A stretch of DNA of 64,000 nucleotides from Sinorhizobium sojae CCBAU 05684 (GTDB lineage: Bacteria; Pseudomonadota; Alphaproteobacteria; Rhizobiales; Rhizobiaceae), in the NCBI RefSeq assembly GCF_002288525.1, contig NZ_CP023068.1:372001-436000 (forward strand). Reading direction: 5' to 3'. Below, piece by piece: positions 17,310 to 27,392 of this stretch. Made by a program: the position numbers and the translations under genes. Under the pieces are notes generated by a model. The model had not been told where the DNA came from, ran no database searches, and saw only the letters and a list, made by a program, of their open reading frames with translations. Within the stretch, counting starts at the first letter, position 1. Each line of letters opens with the position of its first letter.

Positions 17310-18045
17310 TCGAGTACCAAAGTGGGCGCCGCTCCTTGAGCGAGCGCTTCGGATGACAAGGCGCCGAAATGGACACTGAACTCACGCCACCTCCTTTCAG
17401 CCCGCATACGCCGCGGCCCGCAATTGTCACACGAAGTAAGCGTATATTAGCGCTGCCGTAAACTATCCTTTGGTGTAGGTCCTATCCGCAGCGCGCAAGA
17501 AACAGCCAGAATTGGCAAAAAGCTGCGGGCGGGCTGAAGCTGCGGTACGCGACGCGATGAGTAAGCCGAATCCTACCTCCAACAGCCGACGCGGGCCGAC
17601 TTCTATCAGTTTCGCGCCGAACCTATCCATTTCCCGACGGAGATTTCCGGCCGCCCCTGGTTGGCAAGCTCGCGTTAAGTTTTATGGCTGCACTATGTCC
17701 CAACGGGCAAGGAATGCCCTCGTTCCAATCCGTCGGCCGAAACGACGGCTGGATGGGCGTCTTTGCTGCGCGGCGACGAAACGCGAGTTGTTGCGCGGCA
17801 GTCCCGCTTGGCAGCGACCGGAATGACACCGGATAAACTCCAATCATTCAGAATACTTCCAAGCGTGCAAGTGCACGCTTGCGCCTTTTTCAATGGGGAA
17901 TTGACATACCTCTTTTTCGACAAAACATCGATCGCGAAGCTCGGGCAGAAGATCATCTTCGGCGTGATGCATGCCCGAAGTCGCGCGTCCATGTTGCGGT
18001 GGCTGCGCACGGCCGGAGCGAGGCACATCCTTGAGACGGTTGGTC
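17310..18045. other. 736-bp gene-poor region with one terminator-like hairpin
   Basis: Open frames here translate to Arg/Ser-rich sequences with no recognisable domain on either strand. The only structure I can support is the hairpin with T tract at 17861-17890. The rest would hold the promoters of the divergent araC and GGDEF-EAL genes. Confidence 0.5.
17861..17890 (+). terminator. Rho-independent-terminator-like hairpin in front of the GGDEF-EAL gene
   Basis: AAGCGTGCA and TGCACGCTT form a 9-bp stem around a two-base turn (17861-17880), followed by GCGCC and five T residues. It points along the plus strand about 155 bp before the ATG of the GGDEF-EAL gene. It could end a small RNA, attenuate the downstream gene, or be the end of a lost gene. 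Confidence 0.45.
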
Positions 18046-19599
18046 ATGAAACGATACTTGCGCCGCAGAGCTTTGTGGGAGGCTCTTGCCCTTGTGCTGG
18101 TGGGCGCACTTCTCTCCTATCTTTCCTGGGCCTATCACGTCCACCGGCTGATGGACGAATTGATCCACGAGCACGGCCACGAGGGTTTTGCCGAGGCGAT
18201 CCCCGCGATCGTGATCATTGGTATCCTTGGGCTTGTATACGGAGTCTCCAGGATCAGGGCGCTGCGCCACGAGGTCCACAAACGCCGCCTTGCGGAAGAG
18301 CACGCGAATTGGATTGCCAGGCATGATGTCCTGACCGGCCTTCCGAACCGGCATCAGCTTGCTGAATTTTGCGCACGGCTTCCGGCAAAAACCGAGGAGA
18401 AGAGTGCAAAATACGCCGTGTTCTCTGTCGATCTCGACGGCTTCAAGAATGCCAACGATCTCGTCGGCCATGGCGGCGGCGATCAGATCCTGCTCACCGT
18501 CGCTCAACGCCTCCAGGAAGTCTTTGCCGGCGAAATGATCTGTCGCGTCGGTGGAGACGAGTTCCTCGTATTCGCAAGGAGGGAAGGTTTCGATCCGGCC
18601 GCCTGCGGACGGCGCATAGTCGGCGCTGTTTCGATGCCGATCCTGATCGGCAACACGCGCGCTGAAATCGGCGCGAGTGTCGGCTACGCCCTCTATCCCG
18701 ATGGTGGGTGCACCATCGACGACGCCATCCGTCAATCCGATGCCGCGTTGTATGCGGCAAAGCGCAGCGGCAGAAACACGGTCCGGGCTTTTGATGAGGC
18801 CATACGGCAGAGCCTTGCCAAGCGCCTGGAGATCGAGACCGCGCTTCGCCAGGCCATCAGGGACCATGCGATCCGACCCTATTACCAGCCACTCATAGAC
18901 TTGAGGTCCGGCGAAATCCGCGGGTTCGAGGCACTGGCACGGTGGGAAACGAGCGACGGTCGCTTCATTCCGCCATCCGATTTCATCGAAGTCGCGGAAA
19001 GCACCGGCTTGATCACGGAGCTCTCAGAGCAGCTTCTCAGGGCTGCATGTGCCGACGCGCGATCATGGCCGGCGCATGTCCATCTGTCCTTCAATCTCTC
19101 GCCCACGCAGTTGAACGATCGTCTCCTGGGATTGCGGATCGTCCGCATCCTCATGGAGGCGGGGCTGTCTCCGAAGAGGCTCGAGGTGGAAATCACGGAG
19201 AGCGCATTGATTCACAATTCGGCGGCGGCGGAGACGATCCTGTCCGACCTGCACGAGGCGGGCATCAGCGTGGCACTGGACGATTTCGGCACCGGCTATT
19301 CCAGCCTCTCGCAGCTTTCGAAATTCAAGTTTGACAAGATCAAGATCGACCGCAGCTTCGTGACCGATCTCGAGCATGACGACAAACAGGAAAAGATCGT
19401 TCGCGCCATTCTGGGCCTAGGACAGGGCCTCGGCATCGCGACGACGGCCGAGGGCATCGAGGACGAAGGGCAGCGCATCAACCTCCTGGAAATGGGGTGC
19501 GATTGCGGCCAGGGCTATCTGTTCGGCAAGGCGGTGCCGGCGGCCGCGATTCCCGGTCTGCTTGCCGGCGCTTCGAATGCAGTCGCGGCTAAGGCCTGA
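18046..19599 (+). CDS. Membrane GGDEF-EAL protein (c-di-GMP turnover)
   Basis: 517 aa from ATG 18046 (MKRYLRRRALWEALAL); the open frame extends 75 bp upstream, but those residues are Cys/Arg-rich and unlike the family. Two membrane helices (about residues 10-30 and 52-70) enclose a short periplasmic loop rich in His/Glu (VHRLMDELIHEHGHEG). The GGDEF domain follows with the intact signature CRVGGDEFLVF, but the upstream I-site RxxD is missing (FAGE in its place), so product inhibition is unlikely. The EAL domain has FEALARW, NLSPTQL, EITESAL and ALDDFGTGYSSL with its catalytic Glu/Asp residues present, so both activities are possible. The His-containing loop might bind metal; that is speculation. 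Confidence 0.9.
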   Translation: MKRYLRRRALWEALALVLVGALLSYLSWAYHVHRLMDELIHEHGHEGFAEAIPAIVIIGILGLVYGVSRIRALRHEVHKRRLAEEHANWIARHDVLTGLPNRHQLAEFCARLPAKTEEKSAKYAVFSVDLDGFKNANDLVGHGGGDQILLTVAQRLQEVFAGEMICRVGGDEFLVFARREGFDPAACGRRIVGAVSMPILIGNTRAEIGASVGYALYPDGGCTIDDAIRQSDAALYAAKRSGRNTVRAFDEAIRQSLAKRLEIETALRQAIRDHAIRPYYQPLIDLRSGEIRGFEALARWETSDGRFIPPSDFIEVAESTGLITELSEQLLRAACADARSWPAHVHLSFNLSPTQLNDRLLGLRIVRILMEAGLSPKRLEVEITESALIHNSAAAETILSDLHEAGISVALDDFGTGYSSLSQLSKFKFDKIKIDRSFVTDLEHDDKQEKIVRAILGLGQGLGIATTAEGIEDEGQRINLLEMGCDCGQGYLFGKAVPAAAIPGLLAGASNAVAAKA

Positions 19600-19968
19600 G
19601 CGGCGACCACAGGTCATGTCCGCCGCGGGCACGTTGCGGATGGAAATGCGAGGTACCGATCCGGCCGCATCTTCACGGGCGTATTTGGTCGTGGTGGGAC
19701 TGTTCATAGGGTCGAAAGCATTGGCGGCTGCCGCATCGCTATCTCTGCTGCAGAAAAGCATCGTCTTCGGGACATGCTTTGCGCTAACCGGATATCGGTC
19801 AGGTTCTTTTCGTATGACTTTTATATCCGGTCCGACATATTCAATAGAGGCATGATTTAAAGTTGAAATTTAGTCTCGCCCAGGTCGGATTGTGCCGTTG
19901 GGGAGGCTTTCCAATTGGCGTCTGTGTGTCAAACGCGCTGGCGCTCGAAACCTTAGAATGAGGCAATA
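19600..19968. other. Intergenic, low-GC upstream region of the XRE gene
   Basis: 369 bp between the GGDEF-EAL gene and the XRE regulator. An open frame (about 19562-19855) has one hydrophobic stretch but no recognisable homology and poor start context, so I do not call it. The A/T-rich part (about 19800-19880) probably holds the promoter of the downstream gene. Confidence 0.5.
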
Positions 19969-20421
19969 ATGCAGGTAACTCAGGGGCGACCGAACAAGAA
20001 AGAACCTCGCGCAATCGACATACATGTCGGTAACCGCATCCGTTTGCGCAGACTGGCGTTGGATTGGAGCCAGACCAAGCTCGGCGAAGCGCTGGATGTG
20101 AGCTTTCAGCAGGTGCAGAAATATGAAAAAGGCCTCAATCGCGTGGGTGCCAGTCGACTCCAGCGTGCGGCAGAGGTGCTCGGCGTCACGGTTTCCTATT
20201 TCTTCGAAGGTGGTCCCGAGGGGGCCAAGGATAGCCAGCAGGATCCGGCAATTGCCTCGAGCGACGAGATGCTGCAGTTCCTGGGGACGGAGGAGGGCGT
20301 TGCGCTCAATCGCGCCTTTGCACGCCTGAGCGACGCGCAGGTGCGCCGGAGGATCGTGGCGCTCGTCAAGGCGCTTGCGCCCACGGAACCCGAATTCGTG
20401 CCACGGGAAGCAGCGGAATAG
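19969..20421 (+). CDS. XRE-family helix-turn-helix regulator
   Basis: 150-aa cytoplasmic DNA-binding protein. The HTH spans about residues 20-75 (IHVGNRIRLRRLALDWSQTKLGEALDVSFQQVQKYEKGLNRVGASRL), followed by EVLGVTVSYFFEG and a C-terminal tail ending RRRIVALVKALAP. This architecture is common in rhizobia as a family of small Cro/CI-like regulators without a ligand domain. No neighbour is obviously regulated. The transcript probably ends at the long hairpin at 20491-20538. Confidence 0.88.
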   Translation: MQVTQGRPNKKEPRAIDIHVGNRIRLRRLALDWSQTKLGEALDVSFQQVQKYEKGLNRVGASRLQRAAEVLGVTVSYFFEGGPEGAKDSQQDPAIASSDEMLQFLGTEEGVALNRAFARLSDAQVRRRIVALVKALAPTEPEFVPREAAE

Positions 20422-20490
20422 GGATCGGCTAAGTGCGCCCGCCTAGTGCCGGATGAGGAAAAGTGCCCCACGCGCCAACTTCTTAGAATC

Positions 20491-20538
20491 GATCACGTTC
20501 ATGATTTTAGGTCGATCCGACCTAAAATCATCGTGATC
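20491..20538. repeat. Long hairpin repeat (GATTTTAGGTCG palindrome)
   Basis: ATGATTTTAGGTCG and CGACCTAAAATCAT are perfect 14-bp arms around ATC, extended by GATCACG/CGTGATC arms with a three-base bulge. The same palindrome type recurs between genes in Rhizobiales. It lies 70 bp after the XRE stop and could also end that transcript. Confidence 0.7.
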
Positions 20539-20830
20539 TAGCGCAAACAGCGCCAGGCGGAGCCGCTGACCGATGCGTTGGCGCCACACGATCGCGACCC
20601 TCAAGGCGGCGTGGTGTAGCGTGCTTCGGCCCTGAGGAGGTCGTTTAGAAATTGTGCGTCCGTGCTGGCGGCAGAAGAGATATCTGCGAAAAAGCAGGCT
20701 CGCGTCCTCGACCACACCGCCGTCCGGCTCTCCCGTTTCAATTGCACTCAAATCCGGAAGCAGTTCCAGGAGGGCGGCGATCGAATATTGCCGGTCCTGG
20801 ATCACGAGTAATCGTCGGTTTTCGTGGTCG
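20539..20830. other. Gene-poor stretch before the ubiD remnant
   Basis: About 290 bp with no feature I can support. A minus-strand open frame of 168 codons (20443-20949) crosses the repeat and the ubiD remnant and has no recognisable domain, so I do not call it. Confidence 0.5.
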
Positions 20831-21031
20831 ATGCTGCCGCAGTTCAAATACACGAAGCTCATCATTGCCGTTGATCTGGATGTGGACGTCAGGAGTTGGG
20901 CGGATATCATCTGGGCGCTTTCGACCCGCTTCGACGCCAGCCGAGACATAACACTCCTTCATAACACGCCAATCGACTACCTCGACTTCGCCTCGCCGAA
21001 GCGGGTGCTCGGCGGCGAGCTCGGGCTGTGA
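20831..21031 (+). pseudogene. Remnant of a UbiD-family decarboxylase (C-terminal part only)
   Basis: The 66 codons from 20831 read MLPQFKYTKLIIAVDLDVD, then VRSWADIIWALSTRFD and HNTPIDYLDFASP, then stop at TGA 21029-21031. These match the strongly conserved C-terminal segment of UbiD (3-octaprenyl-4-hydroxybenzoate carboxy-lyase), in which the same block is normally preceded by about 300 residues of catalytic domain and followed by LDATNKWPGET. Neither is present: upstream sequence in all frames is unrelated, and the frame stops right after GGELGL. It therefore looks like a truncated relic left by a deletion. Confidence 0.75.
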
Positions 21032-21208
21032 AGGTCGCGCCCTGTTCGATGCGAACGCTGGCGGCGCGTGCCAGTGACCTCATCGGACAGCCGATCGCGC
21101 TGCTGGCGACGGCGTGGAATCCATAGGTCAACGCGCGGGGCTCCCCCGGCGCCAACTGCGGCCTTTCCCTTGCCTCACCAGGGGGAGCAGACCGGGCAGC
21201 GCGCGGCG

Positions 21209-21223
21209 ATAATTTCAGCTTAT
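21209..21223. promoter_or_regulatory. Possible LysR-type (OxyR-like) site upstream of katG
   Basis: ATAATTTCAGCTTAT has symmetric ATAA/TTAT ends with the T-N11-A form bound by LysR-type regulators, about 190 bp before the katG start. OxyR normally controls such genes, but an adjoining second half-site is weak here. Low confidence. Confidence 0.25.
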
Positions 21224-21379
21224 CGCGACGATCGGCAATTCCAACTTAATTCTATCGTCCGCTTCCGATATGAATGATTGCAAGGGAGGACGCACATCGG
21301 CCCCGCGTTCTCTGTCTCGACGGATCGGGTCTAATGGCGCAACTGAATCGCGCGACGACAGACAGTGCTCTTCCTTTGA

Positions 21380-23593
<2,214 letters not shown>

Positions 23594-23649
23594 TCGGTGA
23601 CCTTCGCTTGGCGTGGCTTTCAACCATGCCTCGTTTACGCGTCGCTCAA

Positions 23650-23680
23650 CCTGTTGCGGGAGGTAAACTCCCGCAACAGG
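23650..23680. terminator. Bidirectional terminator after katG
   Basis: CCTGTTGCGGGAG and CTCCCGCAACAGG are perfect 13-bp arms around GTAAA, placed between the convergent ends of katG and the Thr-rich secreted protein gene. Confidence 0.8.
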
Positions 23681-23690
23681 CCCGCCAGAA

Positions 23691-24224
23691 CTACATGTTC
23701 TGGACGATGTTGCAGAGTTGCGCGACCGACATCACGCCCCCAGCACCCGTCGATGCCGATGGGTCGGCCGTGCCGGCGGTTGTTCCCGTCGTCGTGCTTG
23801 CGGTGGTCTCGCCCGAAGCCGTGCCAGCGGTGCCGCCGGTTGTCGTGTCGGGGGTCGTGCTTGCTGTCGTATCGTCCGACGGCGTGGTCGTGCCGGTGGT
23901 CGTGCCAGTACCGGCCGCTGCGGTCTGGACGGTGTTGCAGTCCTCTTTGACCTGGTTTTGCTGTTCCGCCGAGAGTTGAGCCCAGTTGGTCCTGATTTCC
24001 TCTTCGCTGCGCAGCGACGTCTTGGACGGATCGGTAAACAGCGCGTCCGCGATCGGGCCGGTCCAATCCGCCGTCGCGTCTCTCTCGGCTTGCGTCATCT
24101 GCAACATATCGGTGCCGGTGGCAGCCGGATCTGCGCCGGTCGCCGATCCGGAGGTATCCTGAGCGATGGCGGCCGATGCCATGGCCATGGAGATTGCGCC
24201 AGCCAGCAGGTGAATCATTCTCAT
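23691..24224 (-). CDS. Thr-rich low-complexity secreted protein of unknown function
   Basis: 177 aa from ATG 24224 (MRMIHLLAGAISMAMASAAIA, a good signal peptide cut after AIAQ); an ATG two codons upstream (24230) is closer to the AAGGAAGG ribosome site and equally possible. The mature protein has a short ordered part (TADWTGPIADALFTD, EEIRTNWAQLSAEQQNQVKEDC) and then about 60 residues of Thr/Gly/Ala/Ser repeats (TTTGTTTPSDDTTAS and similar), ending VAQLCNIVQNM. The two Cys flank the Thr-rich linker and could form a disulphide. I do not recognise a function; related short proteins are seen in rhizobia. A GGAAC-N18-TT stress promoter lies 40-70 bp upstream. Confidence 0.75.
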   Translation of the reverse strand: MRMIHLLAGAISMAMASAAIAQDTSGSATGADPAATGTDMLQMTQAERDATADWTGPIADALFTDPSKTSLRSEEEIRTNWAQLSAEQQNQVKEDCNTVQTAAAGTGTTTGTTTPSDDTTASTTPDTTTGGTAGTASGETTASTTTGTTAGTADPSASTGAGGVMSVAQLCNIVQNM

Positions 24225-24270
24225 GTGCATATCCTTCCTTTGCTTTTGCACCGTGATCACGGTTGCTCCG

Positions 24271-24295
24271 AACCGGCCGATGCGTGGAAGGTTCC
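24271..24295 (-). promoter_or_regulatory. EcfG/RpoE2-type general-stress promoter
   Basis: On the minus strand GGAAC (24295-24291) is followed after 18 bases by TT (24272-24271), the GGAAC-N18-19-TT form bound by the general-stress ECF sigma factor RpoE2 of S. meliloti. It is correctly oriented 40 bp upstream of the Thr-rich protein gene. Confidence 0.6.
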
Positions 24296-24548
24296 GCTTC
24301 GTCTCAATGATTTTTCACGACTACCGATTCCCATCGTTCGGATGGTGGGGAGAGAGCTTGGTGCCGGGGTCAAATTCGTCGCCCATCCGTCGCCCTGGCA
24401 GATCGTCGCTCAAGCGGTCCAAGCGTGTTGGTGTCCGGATGACACTTCCTGAGTCAGCGCACGTTGCGGTTCCCGTGTCCCAGCCAGCGGCGGTGCAAAT
24501 TCCCCGATTGGCAGTCAGTTAGCGGGAGGCCCTAACGTGAATGGCGTT
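24296..24548. other. Intergenic between Thr-rich protein promoter and TadG-like gene end
   Basis: About 250 bp with no gene or structure that I can support beyond the stress promoter at its left edge. Confidence 0.5.
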
Positions 24549-25835
24549 TTACTCGATCAGCGAGACCGTCCGACCGACCGTAATCTCCTTGGTCGGGGAA
24601 GCGCAGGTGCTCAATGCGGAATTGCCGGTGAAGGTAATCCGATCAGCGACAATCTGAGTGCAGCCGCCGGAAACCGTCGTGTTGCCGGTAAATTCGATGT
24701 GTCCGGTCGGCGCATAGAGATTGCCGTCGAGTGACCATTGCGAGTTGCCGGTGATCTGGTGGACCACCCCCGCATCGCGGCGGCTCCCGAAGAAGAGAAG
24801 CCCGGAAAAAGGGCCGCTGGTGGGGGCGGAGAGATCGACGTCTGCGTTACCGAGCAGCTTGGCAGCCGCCGAATTGGTGAAATAAAAGGTGATGCCGTCG
24901 CCCGACAGATTGGCCCCGGCGGTGATCGTAAGCTCTCCGCCGTCGATGACGTAGAGGCCGGGTTTCAGGGCAATAGTGCCCTTGATCTCCAAACCGCCGC
25001 AGAACCTGATCGCGTCGATTCCGCTTGCGAGCCGATCGAACGTATAGGTGGAAGTGGATATATGGGCCAGTGTACGGCAGGGCAGCTGTTGCACGTGCAA
25101 TTTGTCGGGCTCAACGACGGAGGCAAAGGGATCGGCAGTCGGCGGCACGCCTTCCACGGGCGCCGAACAGCCGGTGAGATGGAGGCCCGTGGTGATGACC
25201 GCCTCGCCGACGGTGTAGACGCAATCAGTCGAAAGGAGGGCGCTGCCGCCCTTCATCAAAAAGGCGTCGGCGGCATTTGAATTGGAGACGACGCTGCATC
25301 CGGATAGGTTGATTTCCGTTGAGCCCGTGACCGTCACCGCGCCTGGCGCGGAACCCGATAGGGCCAGCACGCAAGCCTTCGAGCCGCCCTTGATCTCGGC
25401 GACTGCTCGGGCAGCAAGGACGACCGGATCCGTGGAAAAGACAGACGAGAACATCCTTTCATGCGACTCGCTCAGTTGCACCGTCACCTTGGTGCTTCCC
25501 GCGCTTGCGTCGGCCATGGTGCCGACGGTCAGGTCGCCGGGCGAATAACCCGAGGCACGCGCGATTCTCAGCGCCGTGCTTTCGAGCTCGGTCTGCCCGT
25601 CTCCCGCCCGATGCCGAACGGCCGCCGCATGTGCGGAAACGTCCGCGGCGTGCTGCAGCTTGCGCTGTTTCTGATACCAGAAGCCCGTCTCCGCCCCGAG
25701 CCCCATCGCCCCGATGAGGACCGGAAACGCTATTGCCGCTATCGCCGCTACCGCGCCGCGATCGTCCCTCAGCCATCGACGCGATGGGTTGGGAAGGCGG
25801 CGAACTGATGTCTTGCCGTCGAAGGTGTCGTGCAT
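24549..25835 (-). CDS. TadG-like Flp pilus assembly protein
   Basis: 428 aa. The start ATG at 25835 (MHDTFDGKTS) has AGGA eight bases upstream. The N-terminal RDDRGAVAAIAAIAFPVLIGAMGLGAETGFWY is the Tad-family membrane anchor, followed by KQRKLQHAADVSAHAAA, the conserved block after it. The rest is a beta-rich periplasmic domain of repeated short strands with Asn/Gly/Thr (for example LSGDGITFYF, ITGNSQWSL, IEFTGNTTVSG) resembling the polymer-forming or DUF2134-type domain. There is no vWA MIDAS motif, unlike the other TadG at 14.7-16.2 kb. It is transcribed divergently from cpaA across an inverted-repeat regulatory region and probably supplies an envelope component of the pilus. Confidence 0.78.
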   Translation of the reverse strand: MHDTFDGKTSVRRLPNPSRRWLRDDRGAVAAIAAIAFPVLIGAMGLGAETGFWYQKQRKLQHAADVSAHAAAVRHRAGDGQTELESTALRIARASGYSPGDLTVGTMADASAGSTKVTVQLSESHERMFSSVFSTDPVVLAARAVAEIKGGSKACVLALSGSAPGAVTVTGSTEINLSGCSVVSNSNAADAFLMKGGSALLSTDCVYTVGEAVITTGLHLTGCSAPVEGVPPTADPFASVVEPDKLHVQQLPCRTLAHISTSTYTFDRLASGIDAIRFCGGLEIKGTIALKPGLYVIDGGELTITAGANLSGDGITFYFTNSAAAKLLGNADVDLSAPTSGPFSGLLFFGSRRDAGVVHQITGNSQWSLDGNLYAPTGHIEFTGNTTVSGGCTQIVADRITFTGNSALSTCASPTKEITVGRTVSLIE

Positions 25836-25891
25836 GGCGAAATCCTGATGCTTCAGGGTGGACGATATAGCCCGGGGCGGGAGGCCACGCG

Positions 25892-25959
25892 ATTCGTCCT
25901 GATGGCCTAGTCCGAGCCGAGTCGCGGAATTTCATTACGGCTAGGCCATCAGGTCGAAT
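25892..25959. promoter_or_regulatory. Inverted pair of GGCCATCAGG-type motifs between tadG-like gene and cpaA
   Basis: ATTCGTCCTGATGGCCTAG (25892-25910) and CTAGGCCATCAGGTCGAAT (25941-25959) are inverted copies with one mismatch, 30 bp apart, centred on the divergent promoter region. Two further copies stand upstream of pilA (30160, 30195). This looks like an operator for a regulator of the pilus genes. Confidence 0.6.
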
Positions 25960-26029
25960 GGCGATTTCGACGTCCGAAGGGCACATTTCGCAGGACTTGA
26001 AAGCGGTCCACCGACTTCGAAAGGCACCG

Positions 26030-26545
26030 ATGATGATCTCCACCTATGCTGCTTGGCTCGCGTCCATTCTGTTCGCCGGAACGATGACCTATGCCGGCGT
26101 CAAAGATGTCGCGACGATGACGATTTCCAACCGTCTCGTGGCTGTGCTGGCGATCGCCTTTGCCTTGCTTGCACCGGCTGTCGGCCTGGACGTCGCGACA
26201 ATCGCTTCGAGCGTCCTCGCCGCCTCGGCCGTTCTTGCCTGCAGCTTCGCCTTTTTCGCCTTGGGCTGGATCGGCGGTGGCGATGCGAAGCTTCTTCCTG
26301 TGGCAACGCTCTGGCTCGGTGCCGACCTCGCGCTTCCGTTTCTGGTTTACGTCTCGGTGATCGGGGCGGCAGTGACGGTGGCGCTCATTCAGTTCCGCCG
26401 GGTGCCTCTGCCGGTAGTTCTTGAAAAGCGCGACTGGTCGAGCCGGCTGCACGAGCCTCAATCGGGGATCCCGTACGGGGCGGCCATGGCTCCGGCGGCC
26501 TTGCTCTTGCTGCCTGAGAGCCACTGGTTCTCGGCCCTGCTCTGA
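26030..26545 (+). CDS. cpaA: Prepilin peptidase CpaA/TadV
   Basis: 171 aa from ATG 26030 (MMISTYAAW); AAAGG lies just upstream. A small type IV prepilin-like aspartyl peptidase of the inner membrane that cuts the Flp pilin and TadE-type pseudopilins after Gly. The two catalytic Asp are visible: the first in TYAGVKDVATMTISNRL (D followed by the I-N pattern) and the second in the GGGDAKLLP motif (GxGD). It has five or six hydrophobic segments and no N-terminal methylase-type Cys domain, as usual for CpaA. It opens the pilus operon, 35 bp before cpaB. Confidence 0.92.
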   Translation: MMISTYAAWLASILFAGTMTYAGVKDVATMTISNRLVAVLAIAFALLAPAVGLDVATIASSVLAASAVLACSFAFFALGWIGGGDAKLLPVATLWLGADLALPFLVYVSVIGAAVTVALIQFRRVPLPVVLEKRDWSSRLHEPQSGIPYGAAMAPAALLLLPESHWFSALL

Positions 26546-26580
26546 TCCGACACATTAACGATAAGAGATGAGGTAGCCCA

Positions 26581-27372
26581 ATGATCCGCTTTGCCATCCT
26601 CCTTTTTGCGCTCCTCTCGGGTGGAGTGGCTTCCTGGCTGGCGCTCGGCGCTGCCGGCGCGCCCGCAGCGGCCGTCATCGAGCTGCCGCCACGACCGGAC
26701 CAGGAAGTGCTGGTTGCCGCCACGGACCTCGCGAGAGGGGCGACGCTGGAAGAGACCCATCTGCGCTGGCAGACTTGGGAAGGCGATATCCCGCCGGTGT
26801 TCATCAGCCGCCGTGCGCGTCCCGACGCGATTGCTTCGCTTCAGGGCATGCTCGCACAAAGCGGCTTCGTCTCGGGTGAGCCGATCCGTGAAGACAAGCT
26901 CGCCGAACGCGGCAGCGGCTTCCTTTCAAGCCTGCTGCCCTCCGGGAAACGGGCGATCGCCGTCCGAGTAACTGCGGAGAGCACCGCTGGCGGCTTTATT
27001 CTGCCAAACGACCACGTCGATGTTATCCACACCGTTGCTCGTCCGGATTCGTCCGGCGGGGAGGGCAAGGTCGTCAGCCGCGCGATCCTTTCCAATATCC
27101 GCGTGCTCGCGGTCGACCAGACGGTCTCGGAAGGGGCTGACGGCACGTCGGTCATCGGCAAAACGGCTACTCTCGAGGCAGACCCCGAGCAGATCGCAAC
27201 CATTGCCGCTGCGGAAGCTTCCGGAACAGTTTCGCTGGCATTGCGCGCACTTGCCGACAATCACGAACCGCCGCTCGTGGAAACGCAGGGGCAGCAAAGG
27301 GGGGTCGTGCGCATCGTCAGCGGGGGCCGCACCTCCATGGTCGAAGTTCCCTTCCGTTCCAACGGCACTTGA
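26581..27372 (+). CDS. cpaB: Flp pilus assembly protein CpaB/RcpC
   Basis: 263-aa periplasmic protein anchored by an N-terminal helix (IRFAILLFALLSGGVASWLAL). A SAF domain follows (VLVAATDLARGATLEETHLRW), then the CpaB/RcpC region with GKRAIAVRVTAESTAGGFILPNDHVDVI, the most conserved block of the family, where VDVI is typical. CpaB is thought to connect the inner-membrane machine with the secretin channel, perhaps by binding peptidoglycan. It overlaps or nearly abuts the next gene (cpaE), so they are co-transcribed. Confidence 0.92.
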   Translation: MIRFAILLFALLSGGVASWLALGAAGAPAAAVIELPPRPDQEVLVAATDLARGATLEETHLRWQTWEGDIPPVFISRRARPDAIASLQGMLAQSGFVSGEPIREDKLAERGSGFLSSLLPSGKRAIAVRVTAESTAGGFILPNDHVDVIHTVARPDSSGGEGKVVSRAILSNIRVLAVDQTVSEGADGTSVIGKTATLEADPEQIATIAAAEASGTVSLALRALADNHEPPLVETQGQQRGVVRIVSGGRTSMVEVPFRSNGT

Positions 27373-27392
27373 TCTCACGGGTACCCGGAAAC

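Noticed and set aside
19562..19855. Open frame with one hydrophobic stretch
   Set aside because: Overlaps the end of the GGDEF-EAL gene, has no ribosome site and no recognisable family.
20443..20949. Minus-strand open frame of 168 codons
   Set aside because: Crosses a repeat hairpin and the ubiD remnant; no recognisable domain, poor start context. Cannot be excluded completely.
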